NCBI GenBank assembly: GCA_963750295.1
Contig: CAVVPY010000001.1
Location: 2,666,001 to 2,730,000, forward strand
Direction: 5' to 3'
Length of the DNA: 64,000 nucleotides
Origin: CAVVPY01 sp963750295
GTDB taxonomy: Bacteria; Actinomycetota; Actinomycetes; Mycobacteriales; Jatrophihabitantaceae
The position numbers and the translations under genes were made by a program. Shown piece after piece: positions 52,668 to 60,956 of the stretch (the first letter of the stretch is position 1; each line of letters starts with the position of its first letter). The notes under the pieces were generated by a model. The model did no database searches. It was given only the letters and a program-made list of their open reading frames with translations, and was not told where the DNA came from.

Positions 52668-53807
52668 TCAGCCCGTGGGCTGGCTCGGCGAGGTGATCGT
52701 GATCGTGCCGGAGATGATGTCCTGCTTGACCTGGTCGAGCTCGGACTTCAGCGCGGCCGGGACCTTCGAGTCGAAGTCGTGGAACGGGGCCAGCCCGGTT
52801 CCGCCGTTCTCGAGGGTGCCGATGTAGGACCCGGTCGGGAAGGTCCCGCTCGAGGCCTGCTTCAGGTATTCCTGCACCGAACCGGCCAGGCCCTTCATCA
52901 CGCTGGACAGGAAGTACTTGCAGTACTGCGAGACCGACACGCAGCCGTCGGTGTCCACCCACAGCGCGCTGACGCTCCCGCCCGCAGCCTGCGCTGCGGC
53001 ACCCGCGCCGAGGCCTGCGCCGCCGGCAACCGGGAAGATGATGTCAGCACCCTGCTGGACGAACGTCGAGCTGATCTGCTTGCCCTTGTTCTGATCGGTG
53101 AACGACTGCGCGAAGGTGCCGCTCTTCTGCTTCTTCTCGTTCCAGCCGAGGACCTGGACGTTCGTGCCCTTCTGCTTGTTGTAGTACTGCACGCCCTCCC
53201 AGAAGCCGTCCATGTAGATCGTCACCGGCGGAATGTTCAGGCCGCCCCACGTGGCAACCTTCTTGGTCTTGCTCATGCCGGCCGCGAGGTACCCACCGAG
53301 GAACGCGGCCTGCGCGGTGTCGAACTGCAGGCCGTACACGTTCGGGCCGGACGAGCCGGCGTCGACCTCGGCGAAGTGGACGTTCGGATTCGCCTTCGAC
53401 ACGGTGGCGACCGCGTCGCCCATCAGGCCGCCCACCGCGATGATCGGGTCACAACCCTTGGTGACCTCGGCCTTCAGGTTCGGCACGTAGTCGTTGCCCG
53501 AGTTGGACGGGACGTAGGAGATCTCGAGGTTCGGGTTGTCCTGCTTGGCCGCGGTCATGCCCGCGTAGGACGACTCGTTGAACGACTTGTCGTCGACACC
53601 GCCGGTGTCGAGCACCATGCACGCCTTGAGGGACTTGCCGGCAGGGGTCGAGCTGGCGCCACTGGACGACCCGCCCACCGTCGGGGTGCCCGCCGTCGAG
53701 CTGGACCCGCTGCCGGACTTGCTACCGCAGCTGGTCAGGATCAGGGCGAGTGCGGTGGCGCCGACAAGCGCAGCACTGGTTCGCGGAGCACGGACAAAGC
53801 GGTTCAT
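52668..53807 (-). CDS. BMP-family nucleoside-binding lipoprotein
   Basis: A 379-residue extracytoplasmic binding protein. The lipobox is LILTSC (C27), followed by a Ser/Gly/Thr linker to about residue 50. The Bmp/PnrA fold is shown by CMVLDTGGVDDKSFNESSYAGM, PIIAVGGLMGDAV, FAEVDAGSSGPNVYGL and ADIIFPVAGGAGLGAG. Family members bind purine or pyrimidine nucleosides. It is the first gene of bmpA-ATPase-permease-permease-cdd-deoA, with a candidate promoter 66 bases upstream. Confidence 0.93.
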   Translation of the reverse strand: MNRFVRAPRTSAALVGATALALILTSCGSKSGSGSSSTAGTPTVGGSSSGASSTPAGKSLKACMVLDTGGVDDKSFNESSYAGMTAAKQDNPNLEISYVPSNSGNDYVPNLKAEVTKGCDPIIAVGGLMGDAVATVSKANPNVHFAEVDAGSSGPNVYGLQFDTAQAAFLGGYLAAGMSKTKKVATWGGLNIPPVTIYMDGFWEGVQYYNKQKGTNVQVLGWNEKKQKSGTFAQSFTDQNKGKQISSTFVQQGADIIFPVAGGAGLGAGAAAQAAGGSVSALWVDTDGCVSVSQYCKYFLSSVMKGLAGSVQEYLKQASSGTFPTGSYIGTLENGGTGLAPFHDFDSKVPAALKSELDQVKQDIISGTITITSPSQPTG

Positions 53808-53873
53808 ACAGCGGACATCCCTTCGGATTAGGCCCCGGTCGTGGACGGGTCGGATGGGGCCTTCAGACAGCAC

Positions 53874-53901
53874 ACCGTATCGACCCTCGACGCGCTCGCA
53901 A
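53874..53901 (-). promoter_or_regulatory. Candidate promoter of the nucleoside import operon
   Basis: On the minus strand TTGCGA (53896-53901) and TACGGT (53874-53879) are separated by 16 bases, fitting a SigA-type -35 and the actinobacterial -10 pattern TANNNT. The spacing to the lipoprotein ATG is about 66 bases. Confidence 0.4.
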
Positions 53902-54060
53902 TAGCAGGATGGCCCCAGAACCCGCGTTGTCACAGGATCGTTGCCGACCCCGCCCGTGCAGGTCCGCCGTCAACGGCGACTATCGCCGAACCGGCCCCTG
54001 GCGGTTGTCCACCGGACTTCCCCGGAGGGTTGCCCGGTGCTCCCGGGTAACGTCGGGCGG

Positions 54061-55824
54061 GTGTTCACGACGCGCCCCGAACTGCGTGGAAGTGTCGGAA
54101 TGGTCGCATCGACGCACTGGCTCGCCTCGGCCGCGGGGATGGCGTTGCTCGAGGCCGGCGGGAACGCCTTCGACGCAGCCTGCGCCGCCGGGTTCACCCT
54201 CGAGGTCGTCGAGCCACACCTGAACGGACCCGGCGGCGATCTGCCGCTGCTGTTCGCCGGACCGAACGACCCGGTGACCGTGTTGTGTGCCCAGGGCAGC
54301 GCACCGGCCGGCGCGAGCGCCGCACACTTCGCCGAGCTGGGCCTGGACCTGATCCCCGGGTCCGGCCTGCTTGCGGCCGCGATCCCGGGCGCCGTCGCCG
54401 GTTGGCTCACGCTGCTGCGCGACCACGGCACGGCAACGCTGCGCCAGGTCACCGAGGCGGCGATCCACTATGCCGAGACGGGGAGCCCGATCGGGCCGGC
54501 GATCGCGCGCACGATCGGCACGGTCGCGGACCTGTTCCGCGCGGAGTGGCCGACCTCGGCCGCGACCTTCCTTCCCGACGGCGGCGTCCCTGCGGTCGGC
54601 TCGTGGCTGCGCAACCCGGTGTGGGCCGCAACCCTGCGACGCCTCGTCACCGAGGCGGAGGCCGCCAGCCCCTCGCGCGAGGGGCAGGTGGAGCACGCCC
54701 TCGACTCGTGGACGGCGGGCTTCGTTGCCGCCGCGATCGACACGTTCGTCCGCACGCCCCTGTGGGATTCGTCCGGATCGGCACACGCCGGTGTCCTGAC
54801 CGGTCACGACCTGGCGTCCTGGCGTCCGACGTACGAGGCGCCGGTGACGCTGGACTTCCACGGCTGGACGGTCTGCAAGGCAGGGCCCTGGTCGCAAGGA
54901 CCGGTGCTGCTGCAGCAACTTGCCCTGCTCGACGGCCTCGACCTCACGCCGGGATCGGCTGATTGCGTGCACACCGTCGTCGAGGCCGCGAAGCTCGCAT
55001 TCGCCGATCGCGAGGCCTGGTACGGGGACGCGCCCGACATCCCGATCACGGCCCTGCTCAGCGCGTCGTACGCCGCCGAACGACGCGCGCTGATCGGCGA
55101 GTCCGCCGACGGCTCGCTGCGCCCGGGTAGGCCGGACGGACGCGAGCCGGTGCTGCCCGAGTTCGTCACCGGGTCGCCGCGCGCGGTGGCCGCCGACCCG
55201 ACGACGTCCGAGCCGACCCTCTCGCGTACCGGTGAAGCACGCGGTGACACCTGCCATGTCAGCGTGGCCGACCGGTTCGGCAACCTGGTCGCGGCCACGC
55301 CCAGCGGGGGCTGGCTGCACTCGTCACCGGTGATTGAGGCACTGGGCTTCCCGCTCGGCACGCGCGTGCAGATGATGTGGCTGCAGCAGGGACTGCCCAA
55401 CTCGCTCGTGCCGGGACGCCGGCCGCGCACCACGCTCTCGCCGAGTCTCGCGCTGCGCGACGGGGTGCCGGCGCTGGCGTTCGGGACGCCGGGCGGCGAT
55501 CAGCAGGACCAGTGGCAGCTCGGGTTCCTGCTCAACCACGTGCTCGGCGGGCTGGACCTGCAGGCGTCCATCGACGCGCCCGCATTCCACTCGACGCACT
55601 TCCCGAGCTCGTTCTACCCGCGGGAGTCCTATCCGCGCCAGCTGGTCATCGAGGACCGCTTCGGCGCCGAGGTGCTCGCCGAGCTGTCGCGGCGCGGGCA
55701 CGAGATCGTCGCGACCGAGGCCTGGTCACTGGGCCGGATGAGTGCTGTCGCCCGCGATCCCGACGGCCGGCTGCGCGCGGCGGCCAACCCGCGCGGGATG
55801 CAGGGTTACGCCGTCGGCCGCTGA
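54061..55824 (+). CDS. Gamma-glutamyltransferase-family N-terminal nucleophile hydrolase
   Basis: A 587-residue member of the gamma-glutamyltranspeptidase family, made as a precursor that cleaves itself before a threonine. Family marks are GGNAFDAACAAGFTLEVVEPHLNGPGGD near residue 30 (partly), and the nucleophile region DTCHVSVADRFGN with T397, equivalent to TTHYSVVD in classical enzymes. GTPGGDQQDQWQLGFLLN near 480 is the conserved glycine loop. No signal peptide is visible, unlike secreted GGTs, so a cytoplasmic amidohydrolase of this family is likely. GTG start at 54061; the longer frame upstream lacks support. Confidence 0.85.
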   Translation: MFTTRPELRGSVGMVASTHWLASAAGMALLEAGGNAFDAACAAGFTLEVVEPHLNGPGGDLPLLFAGPNDPVTVLCAQGSAPAGASAAHFAELGLDLIPGSGLLAAAIPGAVAGWLTLLRDHGTATLRQVTEAAIHYAETGSPIGPAIARTIGTVADLFRAEWPTSAATFLPDGGVPAVGSWLRNPVWAATLRRLVTEAEAASPSREGQVEHALDSWTAGFVAAAIDTFVRTPLWDSSGSAHAGVLTGHDLASWRPTYEAPVTLDFHGWTVCKAGPWSQGPVLLQQLALLDGLDLTPGSADCVHTVVEAAKLAFADREAWYGDAPDIPITALLSASYAAERRALIGESADGSLRPGRPDGREPVLPEFVTGSPRAVAADPTTSEPTLSRTGEARGDTCHVSVADRFGNLVAATPSGGWLHSSPVIEALGFPLGTRVQMMWLQQGLPNSLVPGRRPRTTLSPSLALRDGVPALAFGTPGGDQQDQWQLGFLLNHVLGGLDLQASIDAPAFHSTHFPSSFYPRESYPRQLVIEDRFGAEVLAELSRRGHEIVATEAWSLGRMSAVARDPDGRLRAAANPRGMQGYAVGR

Positions 55825-55836
55825 CCGCTACGTGCG

Positions 55837-56877
55837 TCAGCCACGCTCGTGCTGGGCGCGACGCGCGGCCAGGGCGGTCACAGCAGCACCGGCGATCGCG
55901 CCCGCGCCGACGAGCGTGGCGCCGACAGCAGCGGGTGACAGCGCATGCGCCGGCTCCGGTTGCACCGACTCCGGGACGACCGGAGGCAGCGTGGGATTCG
56001 CGTCCTCGACCAGCACGGCGGTGACCGCCACGCAGTAGAGCAGCCACCGGACCACCAGCTGGATCCAGACCAGTACGGCCACCAGCCCCGCGAACGGACC
56101 GGCGGTCGGGCTGGTGGCGGTGTTCTGCACCGTGATCGTCCCGACGATCTTCAGCACCTCGAAGCCGGCCGCAGCCAGCAGGGCGCCACGCACCCCGATC
56201 GGACGGGGCACCCCGGCCGCCGGCAGTCGCACCAGAAGCCAGAAGAAGACGACCGCGTCACCGGCCACTGCCACCGCGATGCCGGCGACGGCTAGCAGCA
56301 GGCCCATGCCCGGCGTGCCGTCGAGGTGCAGCCACGCCAGGATCCGATCCGAGAACGCCGTCCAGCCGGCGGTCAGGCCGAGCGAGACCAGGATGCCGAA
56401 GCCGAGACCGGCCAGGACCGCGAGATTCGCGAGCTTGGCCCTGAGGAACGGACGCGCCGCCGGCCGGCGCTGCCACACCGCGTCGATCGCGGCGCGCAGG
56501 TTGCCGATCCAGCCCAGGCCGGTGAACAGCACGCCCACCAGTCCGACGATGCCGACCCCGGCGCGGGCGTCGATCGCCGTCCGGATCGACGTCGACAGCG
56601 TCTCGCCTACCTGGCCGGGCACGTTGGTCGTGATCTTGTCGAACAGGGTCTGCAGCGCGGCCGGATGCGAGTGCAGGACGAAGCCGGCAACCGCAACCGC
56701 GAGCAGCAGCATCGGGAACAGCGCCAGGAAACTGAAGTACGTGATCGCCCCGGCGTAGAGACCGCCGTTGCTGTCACCCAGCCGCGTCCAGGCCGACACC
56801 GCGTGGCGCGCCGTGGGGTGCTCGGCCTTCAGCGTGCGCCAGCGCTGCTTTGCCCCGTCGATGATCCGCACACCCAC
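55837..56877 (-). CDS. YihY/BrkB-family inner-membrane protein
   Basis: A 346-residue polytopic membrane protein. YAGAITYFSFLALFPMLLLAVAV is the first conserved helix (partly quoted), and GWIGNLRAAIDAVWQRRP, AGWTAFSDRIL and TSPTAGPFAGLVAVLVWIQL are family positions. About six membrane segments plus a C-terminal hydrophobic helix (VGATLVGAGAIAGAAVTAL). The family has no settled function despite the name virulence factor BrkB. GTG start. It is convergent with the GGT-like gene. Confidence 0.88.
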   Translation of the reverse strand: MGVRIIDGAKQRWRTLKAEHPTARHAVSAWTRLGDSNGGLYAGAITYFSFLALFPMLLLAVAVAGFVLHSHPAALQTLFDKITTNVPGQVGETLSTSIRTAIDARAGVGIVGLVGVLFTGLGWIGNLRAAIDAVWQRRPAARPFLRAKLANLAVLAGLGFGILVSLGLTAGWTAFSDRILAWLHLDGTPGMGLLLAVAGIAVAVAGDAVVFFWLLVRLPAAGVPRPIGVRGALLAAAGFEVLKIVGTITVQNTATSPTAGPFAGLVAVLVWIQLVVRWLLYCVAVTAVLVEDANPTLPPVVPESVQPEPAHALSPAAVGATLVGAGAIAGAAVTALAARRAQHERG

Positions 56878-56901
56878 AGGCCTACCACAACGCCGCCGGG
56901 C

Positions 56902-57441
56902 TCATCCCCCGACGCGATCGGGCCCGCCCAGCGTGAACTCGGTGCGCCAGTGCCAGCGCCGATCGGCATCGCGTGAGAACAGCACGATGTGGTCGACCGG
57001 GAACCGAGCGACGAAATCGGTCAGCCCGTCGTAGGCCATGTCCAGGGCCGCGTCGTCCACCTCTTGCGCGATCGTGACATGCGGGTGGTACGGGAAGTCC
57101 AGCGCGCGGTGCAGCGGTCCGCACCGGATCGCCGCCTCCAGTTCCTCGCAGTCGCCGACACCGCGTGCAATCTGCACGAACACGACCGGTGAGGTCGGCC
57201 GGAATGTTCCCGTCCCGGCCAAGTGCATGACGAACGGACTCGCCTTTGCTGCGGCGGCGGTGAGGTGTTGCTCGATCGTCGGCAGTTCGGCGGGCTCGAC
57301 CGCGGTCGGCGGCAGCAGGGTGACGTGCGGCCAGACCCGGTCCGCGGCCGGATCACCGACGCGGCGGCGCCAGTTGGCCAGCACCGTGGCGTGCGGCTGT
57401 GGGATGGCGACGGCCACGCCCACCATCAGCGGCTCACCCAT
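56902..57441 (-). CDS. 2H phosphoesterase (2'-5' RNA ligase family)
   Basis: A 179-residue protein with the two H-x-T/S-hydrophobic motifs of the 2H phosphoesterase fold: WPHVTLLPPT near residue 38 and YHPHVTIAQEV near 120. Such enzymes act on 2',3'-cyclic or 2'-5' RNA ends or on small cyclic nucleotides. The ATG at 57441 begins MGEPLMVGVAVAIP. It lies 20 bases after trpS on the same strand and may be co-transcribed. Confidence 0.87.
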   Translation of the reverse strand: MGEPLMVGVAVAIPQPHATVLANWRRRVGDPAADRVWPHVTLLPPTAVEPAELPTIEQHLTAAAAKASPFVMHLAGTGTFRPTSPVVFVQIARGVGDCEELEAAIRCGPLHRALDFPYHPHVTIAQEVDDAALDMAYDGLTDFVARFPVDHIVLFSRDADRRWHWRTEFTLGGPDRVGG

Positions 57442-57461
57442 CGCTTTGCCCGGCCATCGGC

Positions 57462-58484
57462 TCAGCCCTCGCCCGGCGCGAGGAACCCGACCCGGTCGTA
57501 GGCCGCACGCAGCGTGGGCCCGGCCACCGCCCCCGCGGCGCTCGCGCCGTCGGCCAGGATCCGGTCCAGTTCGGTGGGGTCGGCCAGCAGTTCGCGCGTC
57601 CGCCGCGCGAAGGGCTCGGCGAAGGCGACCAGCGCGTCGGCGACGGTCGACTTCAGCGTCCCGTAGCCCTGCCCGGCGAAGTCGCCGGCCACCTCGGTGA
57701 CCGGGCGGTCGGTGACGGCGGCGTAGATCGAGAGCAGGTTCGACACACCCGGCTTGGCCGCCGGGTCGTAGTGCACCTCGCTGCCGGTGTCGGTGACCGC
57801 GCGCTTGATCTTCTTCGTGATCGCGGACGGGTCGTCGAGCAGATTGATCGTCCCCGCGTCGCCGAGCGACTTGCTCATCTTGGCGCTCGGGTCCTGCAGG
57901 TCGAGGATCTTCGCGCTCTGCCCCGGGATGAACGCGTCCGGGACGACAAAGGTGTCGCCGTAGCGCGAGTTGAACCGTTGCGCCAGGTCGCGGGTGAGCT
58001 CGAGGTGCTGGCGCTGGTCCTCACCGACCGGGACCAGATCGGCCTGGTAGAGCAGAATGTCCGCCGCCTGCAGCACCGGGTAGGTGAACAGGCCGACCGA
58101 GATGTGGTCGGTGCCGACGCGCGCCGACTTGTCCTTGAACTGCGTCATCCGGCTGGCCTCCCCGAATCCGGCCAGGCACTCCAGCACCCACGACAGGCGC
58201 GGGTGTTCGGGGACGTGGCTCTGGACGAACAGCGTGCAACGCTGGGGATCCAGCCCGGCGGCGAGCAGTTGCGCGGCCGAGGCGCGGGTGCGCTGGGTCA
58301 GCTCGGCCGGCGACGGTGGATCGAGGGTGATCGCATGGAGGTCGACGACGCAGTAGAACGCGTCGTGGCTGTCCTGCAGCCCCACCCACTGCTTGAGCGC
58401 GCCGAGGTAGTTGCCCAGGTGGAACGAGTCGGACGTCGGCTGGATCCCGGAGAGGACGCGCGGCCGAGCGCTATGGGGTCCCAC
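57462..58484 (-). CDS. trpS: Tryptophan--tRNA ligase
   Basis: A 340-residue class Ic aminoacyl-tRNA synthetase. The ATP motifs are FHLGNYLGAL (HIGH-like) near residue 21 and AKMSKSLG (KMSKS) near 202. GIQPTSDSFHLGN at the start and PVGEDQRQHLELTRDLAQRFN near 160 are typical. GTG start at 58484, overlapping the upstream hemolysin-family gene by 14 bases. It is the only tRNA synthetase in the window. Confidence 0.96.
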   Translation of the reverse strand: MGPHSARPRVLSGIQPTSDSFHLGNYLGALKQWVGLQDSHDAFYCVVDLHAITLDPPSPAELTQRTRASAAQLLAAGLDPQRCTLFVQSHVPEHPRLSWVLECLAGFGEASRMTQFKDKSARVGTDHISVGLFTYPVLQAADILLYQADLVPVGEDQRQHLELTRDLAQRFNSRYGDTFVVPDAFIPGQSAKILDLQDPSAKMSKSLGDAGTINLLDDPSAITKKIKRAVTDTGSEVHYDPAAKPGVSNLLSIYAAVTDRPVTEVAGDFAGQGYGTLKSTVADALVAFAEPFARRTRELLADPTELDRILADGASAAGAVAGPTLRAAYDRVGFLAPGEG

Positions 58485-59799
58485 CAGGTGATTCTGGCAT
58501 TGCCGCCGGTGCGTCCTCGGCGGGGGGCGTGAGCCGGATCCGCGCCGCGCGCCGCCCGTCCACCTCGACGACGTCGAGCAGGAACCCGGCGTGCGACACC
58601 CGGTCGTGCAGGCGCGGCAACCGGCCGAGCTCGGCCATGACGTACCCGCCGAGCGTCGCGTAGGGGCCGTCGGGCAGTTGCAGCCCGGACAGTTCGGCGA
58701 CCTCGTCGAGGTTCTCCTTGCCGTCCAGCTCGACGACGCCGCCGGACAGCCGCCTGGGTTCGTCCTGATCCGGCAGCCGGTCGTCGCGGATGTCGCCGAC
58801 GACCTCCTCGACCAGATCCTCGAGGGTCACGATGCCGTCCGTCCCGCCGTATTCGTCCACGACCAGCGCCAGATGGTGCCCCTCGCGCCGCATCTCGGAC
58901 AGCGCGGCCAGCACCCGCTTGGTGGCCGGCATCGCCTTGATCTCACGAGAGACGTCGCCGACGGTGCGGTCGTGACCGTCACGGCGCGGGTCGCCGAAGA
59001 CCAGGTCGCGGACGTGCACGATGCCGATGACGTCGTCCTGGGTGCGCCCGATCACGGGGTACCGCTCGTGCGGCGCCGCGGCGATCAGCTTGACCGCCCG
59101 GCTGATCGTCAGCGTGCCGTCGAGGAAGACCACGTCGGTACGCGGCACCATCACCTCGCTGATGGAACGCTCACCGGCCGCGAACACGTCGTCGATGAGC
59201 CGGCGCTCGTCCGAGGACAGCGACTCGTGTGCCGCGACGAGGCCGCGCAGCTCCTCCTCGCTGATGGGCTCGCGACCAGCACTCGGGTCACCGCCGAGCA
59301 GGCGAACCATGACGTTGGTCGATCGCGACAGCAGCCAGATGACCGGACGGAACGCGGCGGCGATGCGGTTCAAGCTCGGCCCGAACACCTTCGCGGTGCT
59401 GTCCGGACGCTGCAGCCCGAGCCGTTTGGGCGCGAGTTCGCCGAGGACGAGCGTGACGAACGAGATCACCAGCGTGACGCCGACGACGCCGGTGACGCTG
59501 GCCAGCTGCTCGCCCCAGCCGTGGTCGACGAGGAACCCCTTGGCGTCCTCGGACAGCGTCACGGCACCGAACGCGCTCGACAGCAGCGCCGTGGACGTGA
59601 CGCCGATCTGGACGGTGGCGAGGAACCGGTTCGGGTCGGCGACCAGCTTGGCGACCGCGGCACCGCGCCGGCTGGTCTCGGCCATCGCGCGAACCTGGCC
59701 CTCGCGCAAAGACACGAGGGCGATCTCCGCGGCGACGAACAGCCCCTCGATCATGATCAGCACCAGGACGATGCCGACATTCAGCAGCGTCTGGCTCAC
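58471..59799 (-). CDS. CNNM/CorC-type membrane protein (DUF21, CBS pair, CorC_HlyC)
   Basis: A 442-residue protein. Residues 1-200 form a DUF21 membrane domain with about four helices (VGIVLVLIMIEGLFVAAEIALVSL in part). Two CBS domains follow near 215-340, with MVPRTDVVFLDGT and VVDEYGGTDGIVTLEDLVEE as landmarks. The C-terminal CorC_HlyC domain ends near 430. Such proteins are linked to magnesium or cobalt efflux. GTG start. It overlaps trpS by 14 bases, so the two are co-transcribed. Confidence 0.9.
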   Translation of the reverse strand: MSQTLLNVGIVLVLIMIEGLFVAAEIALVSLREGQVRAMAETSRRGAAVAKLVADPNRFLATVQIGVTSTALLSSAFGAVTLSEDAKGFLVDHGWGEQLASVTGVVGVTLVISFVTLVLGELAPKRLGLQRPDSTAKVFGPSLNRIAAAFRPVIWLLSRSTNVMVRLLGGDPSAGREPISEEELRGLVAAHESLSSDERRLIDDVFAAGERSISEVMVPRTDVVFLDGTLTISRAVKLIAAAPHERYPVIGRTQDDVIGIVHVRDLVFGDPRRDGHDRTVGDVSREIKAMPATKRVLAALSEMRREGHHLALVVDEYGGTDGIVTLEDLVEEVVGDIRDDRLPDQDEPRRLSGGVVELDGKENLDEVAELSGLQLPDGPYATLGGYVMAELGRLPRLHDRVSHAGFLLDVVEVDGRRAARIRLTPPAEDAPAAMPESPGGTP

Positions 59800-59864
59800 G
59801 GGCTGAGTCTAAGGATCGGCTATCACCCTGAGTTTTCCGACATCGTGCGGCTGCCGGCCCGCGC

Positions 59865-60713
59865 TCAGGCGGAGGCAGCGGCGGCGCGGCGCGGCTTGCT
59901 CTGCCGTGCCCGAGCGAGCGGCGCGACCTCGGCCACCGCCGCGCTGCCGCGAAGCAGCACGCGGGCGACATGTTTCGGGTCGTCCCACATCGGCACGTGG
60001 CCGACGCCGCGCATCAGCACGTGCTCGGCCTGCGGCAGCACGTGCTTGGCGACGTCGGCCTGCCACGGTGGCAGGACCAGATCGCGCGCGGCCCAGGCCA
60101 CGGTCACCGGGATGTCGGCAGCGATCTCGCCGGTGAACGGGGTCGCAGCTGCGAGCAGCGTCTTCAACGCCGGCCGGGCGTAGGCGAAGCCACGCACATC
60201 TCCGAGCGCATGGTCGGCCGAGACCCGGGCCGGGTGCGACATCAGGACGCCGTAGATCAACCGGCGGCCGGACCGGCTGTTCGCCAGCAGCTCCGTGCGG
60301 GTGCCGAGCCGCTCGGCGAGCGCGAGTGCGGACAGGAACAGGTGCCGGGTGTAGGCGAAGGACGCCTCGGTGCGCCAGAAACCGGCCGGTGACAGGGCCG
60401 TGACGCTGCGGGCGTGGCCGCTGACGCCGGCCTCGAGGGCGACCCGGCCGCCGAGCGAGTTGCCGGCGACGTGCGGGCGGTCCAGCCCCTGCTCGTCGAG
60501 GAATTCCCGAAACGCATCGCGCAGCACGTCCTCGACCGGACGCCCGTCGGTGACCAGTCCGTCGGACTCACCGTGCCCGGGCAGGTCGACGAGGATGACC
60601 TCACGATGCTCGGCGAGCAGGTCCAGCACCGGGTACCAGGCCTGCCGCCGGTGGGTGACCCCGTGGACGAGCACCAGCGGCTCGCCCGAACCGTGCCGTT
60701 CACAGGCGAGCAT
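59865..60713 (-). CDS. Alpha/beta-fold hydrolase
   Basis: A 282-residue cytoplasmic hydrolase. The oxyanion motif is LVLVHGVTHRRQAW, the nucleophile elbow GNSLGGRVAL (serine near 87), the acid lies in VAWAARDLVLPPW, and the histidine in GVGHVPMWDDP. DLPGHGESDG precedes the elbow. The last 25 residues are basic. Substrate unknown; ester hydrolysis is the usual activity. It is preceded by 243 bases of sequence with no gene. Confidence 0.88.
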   Translation of the reverse strand: MLACERHGSGEPLVLVHGVTHRRQAWYPVLDLLAEHREVILVDLPGHGESDGLVTDGRPVEDVLRDAFREFLDEQGLDRPHVAGNSLGGRVALEAGVSGHARSVTALSPAGFWRTEASFAYTRHLFLSALALAERLGTRTELLANSRSGRRLIYGVLMSHPARVSADHALGDVRGFAYARPALKTLLAAATPFTGEIAADIPVTVAWAARDLVLPPWQADVAKHVLPQAEHVLMRGVGHVPMWDDPKHVARVLLRGSAAVAEVAPLARARQSKPRRAAAASA

Positions 60714-60928
60714 CGCGGACTCCTGAGGTTGCCGGGCGTTCGGGGACTGCGCGGGGAAATCTCCGGTTCAGCTGAGAGAAAGCTGGCCGACTCACGTCCT
60801 ATACCCAGATGCAACGAGTAGGTAGCACTGACGATACCGATCGGTAACGTGGCGGCCCACGGCTCGCACGCGCCCGTTATCCAAATGTGACGGCCTGTCA
60901 CACTGACTTGGTCCGCACTCCGTCCGGA

Positions 60929-60948
60929 GCCGGCGCGCCCACGCCGGC
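60929..60948 (-). terminator. GC-rich hairpin after icd
   Basis: GCCGGCG (60929-60935) and CGCCGGC (60942-60948) form a perfect 7-bp stem with a 6-base loop, about 9 bases past the icd stop on the minus strand. No U tract. Confidence 0.45.
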
Positions 60949-60956
60949 GCGGGCCC

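Noticed and set aside
54005..54013. TTGTCCACC, one mismatch from the DnaA box
   Set aside because: A single near-match is expected by chance in 64 kb and it has no partner nearby.
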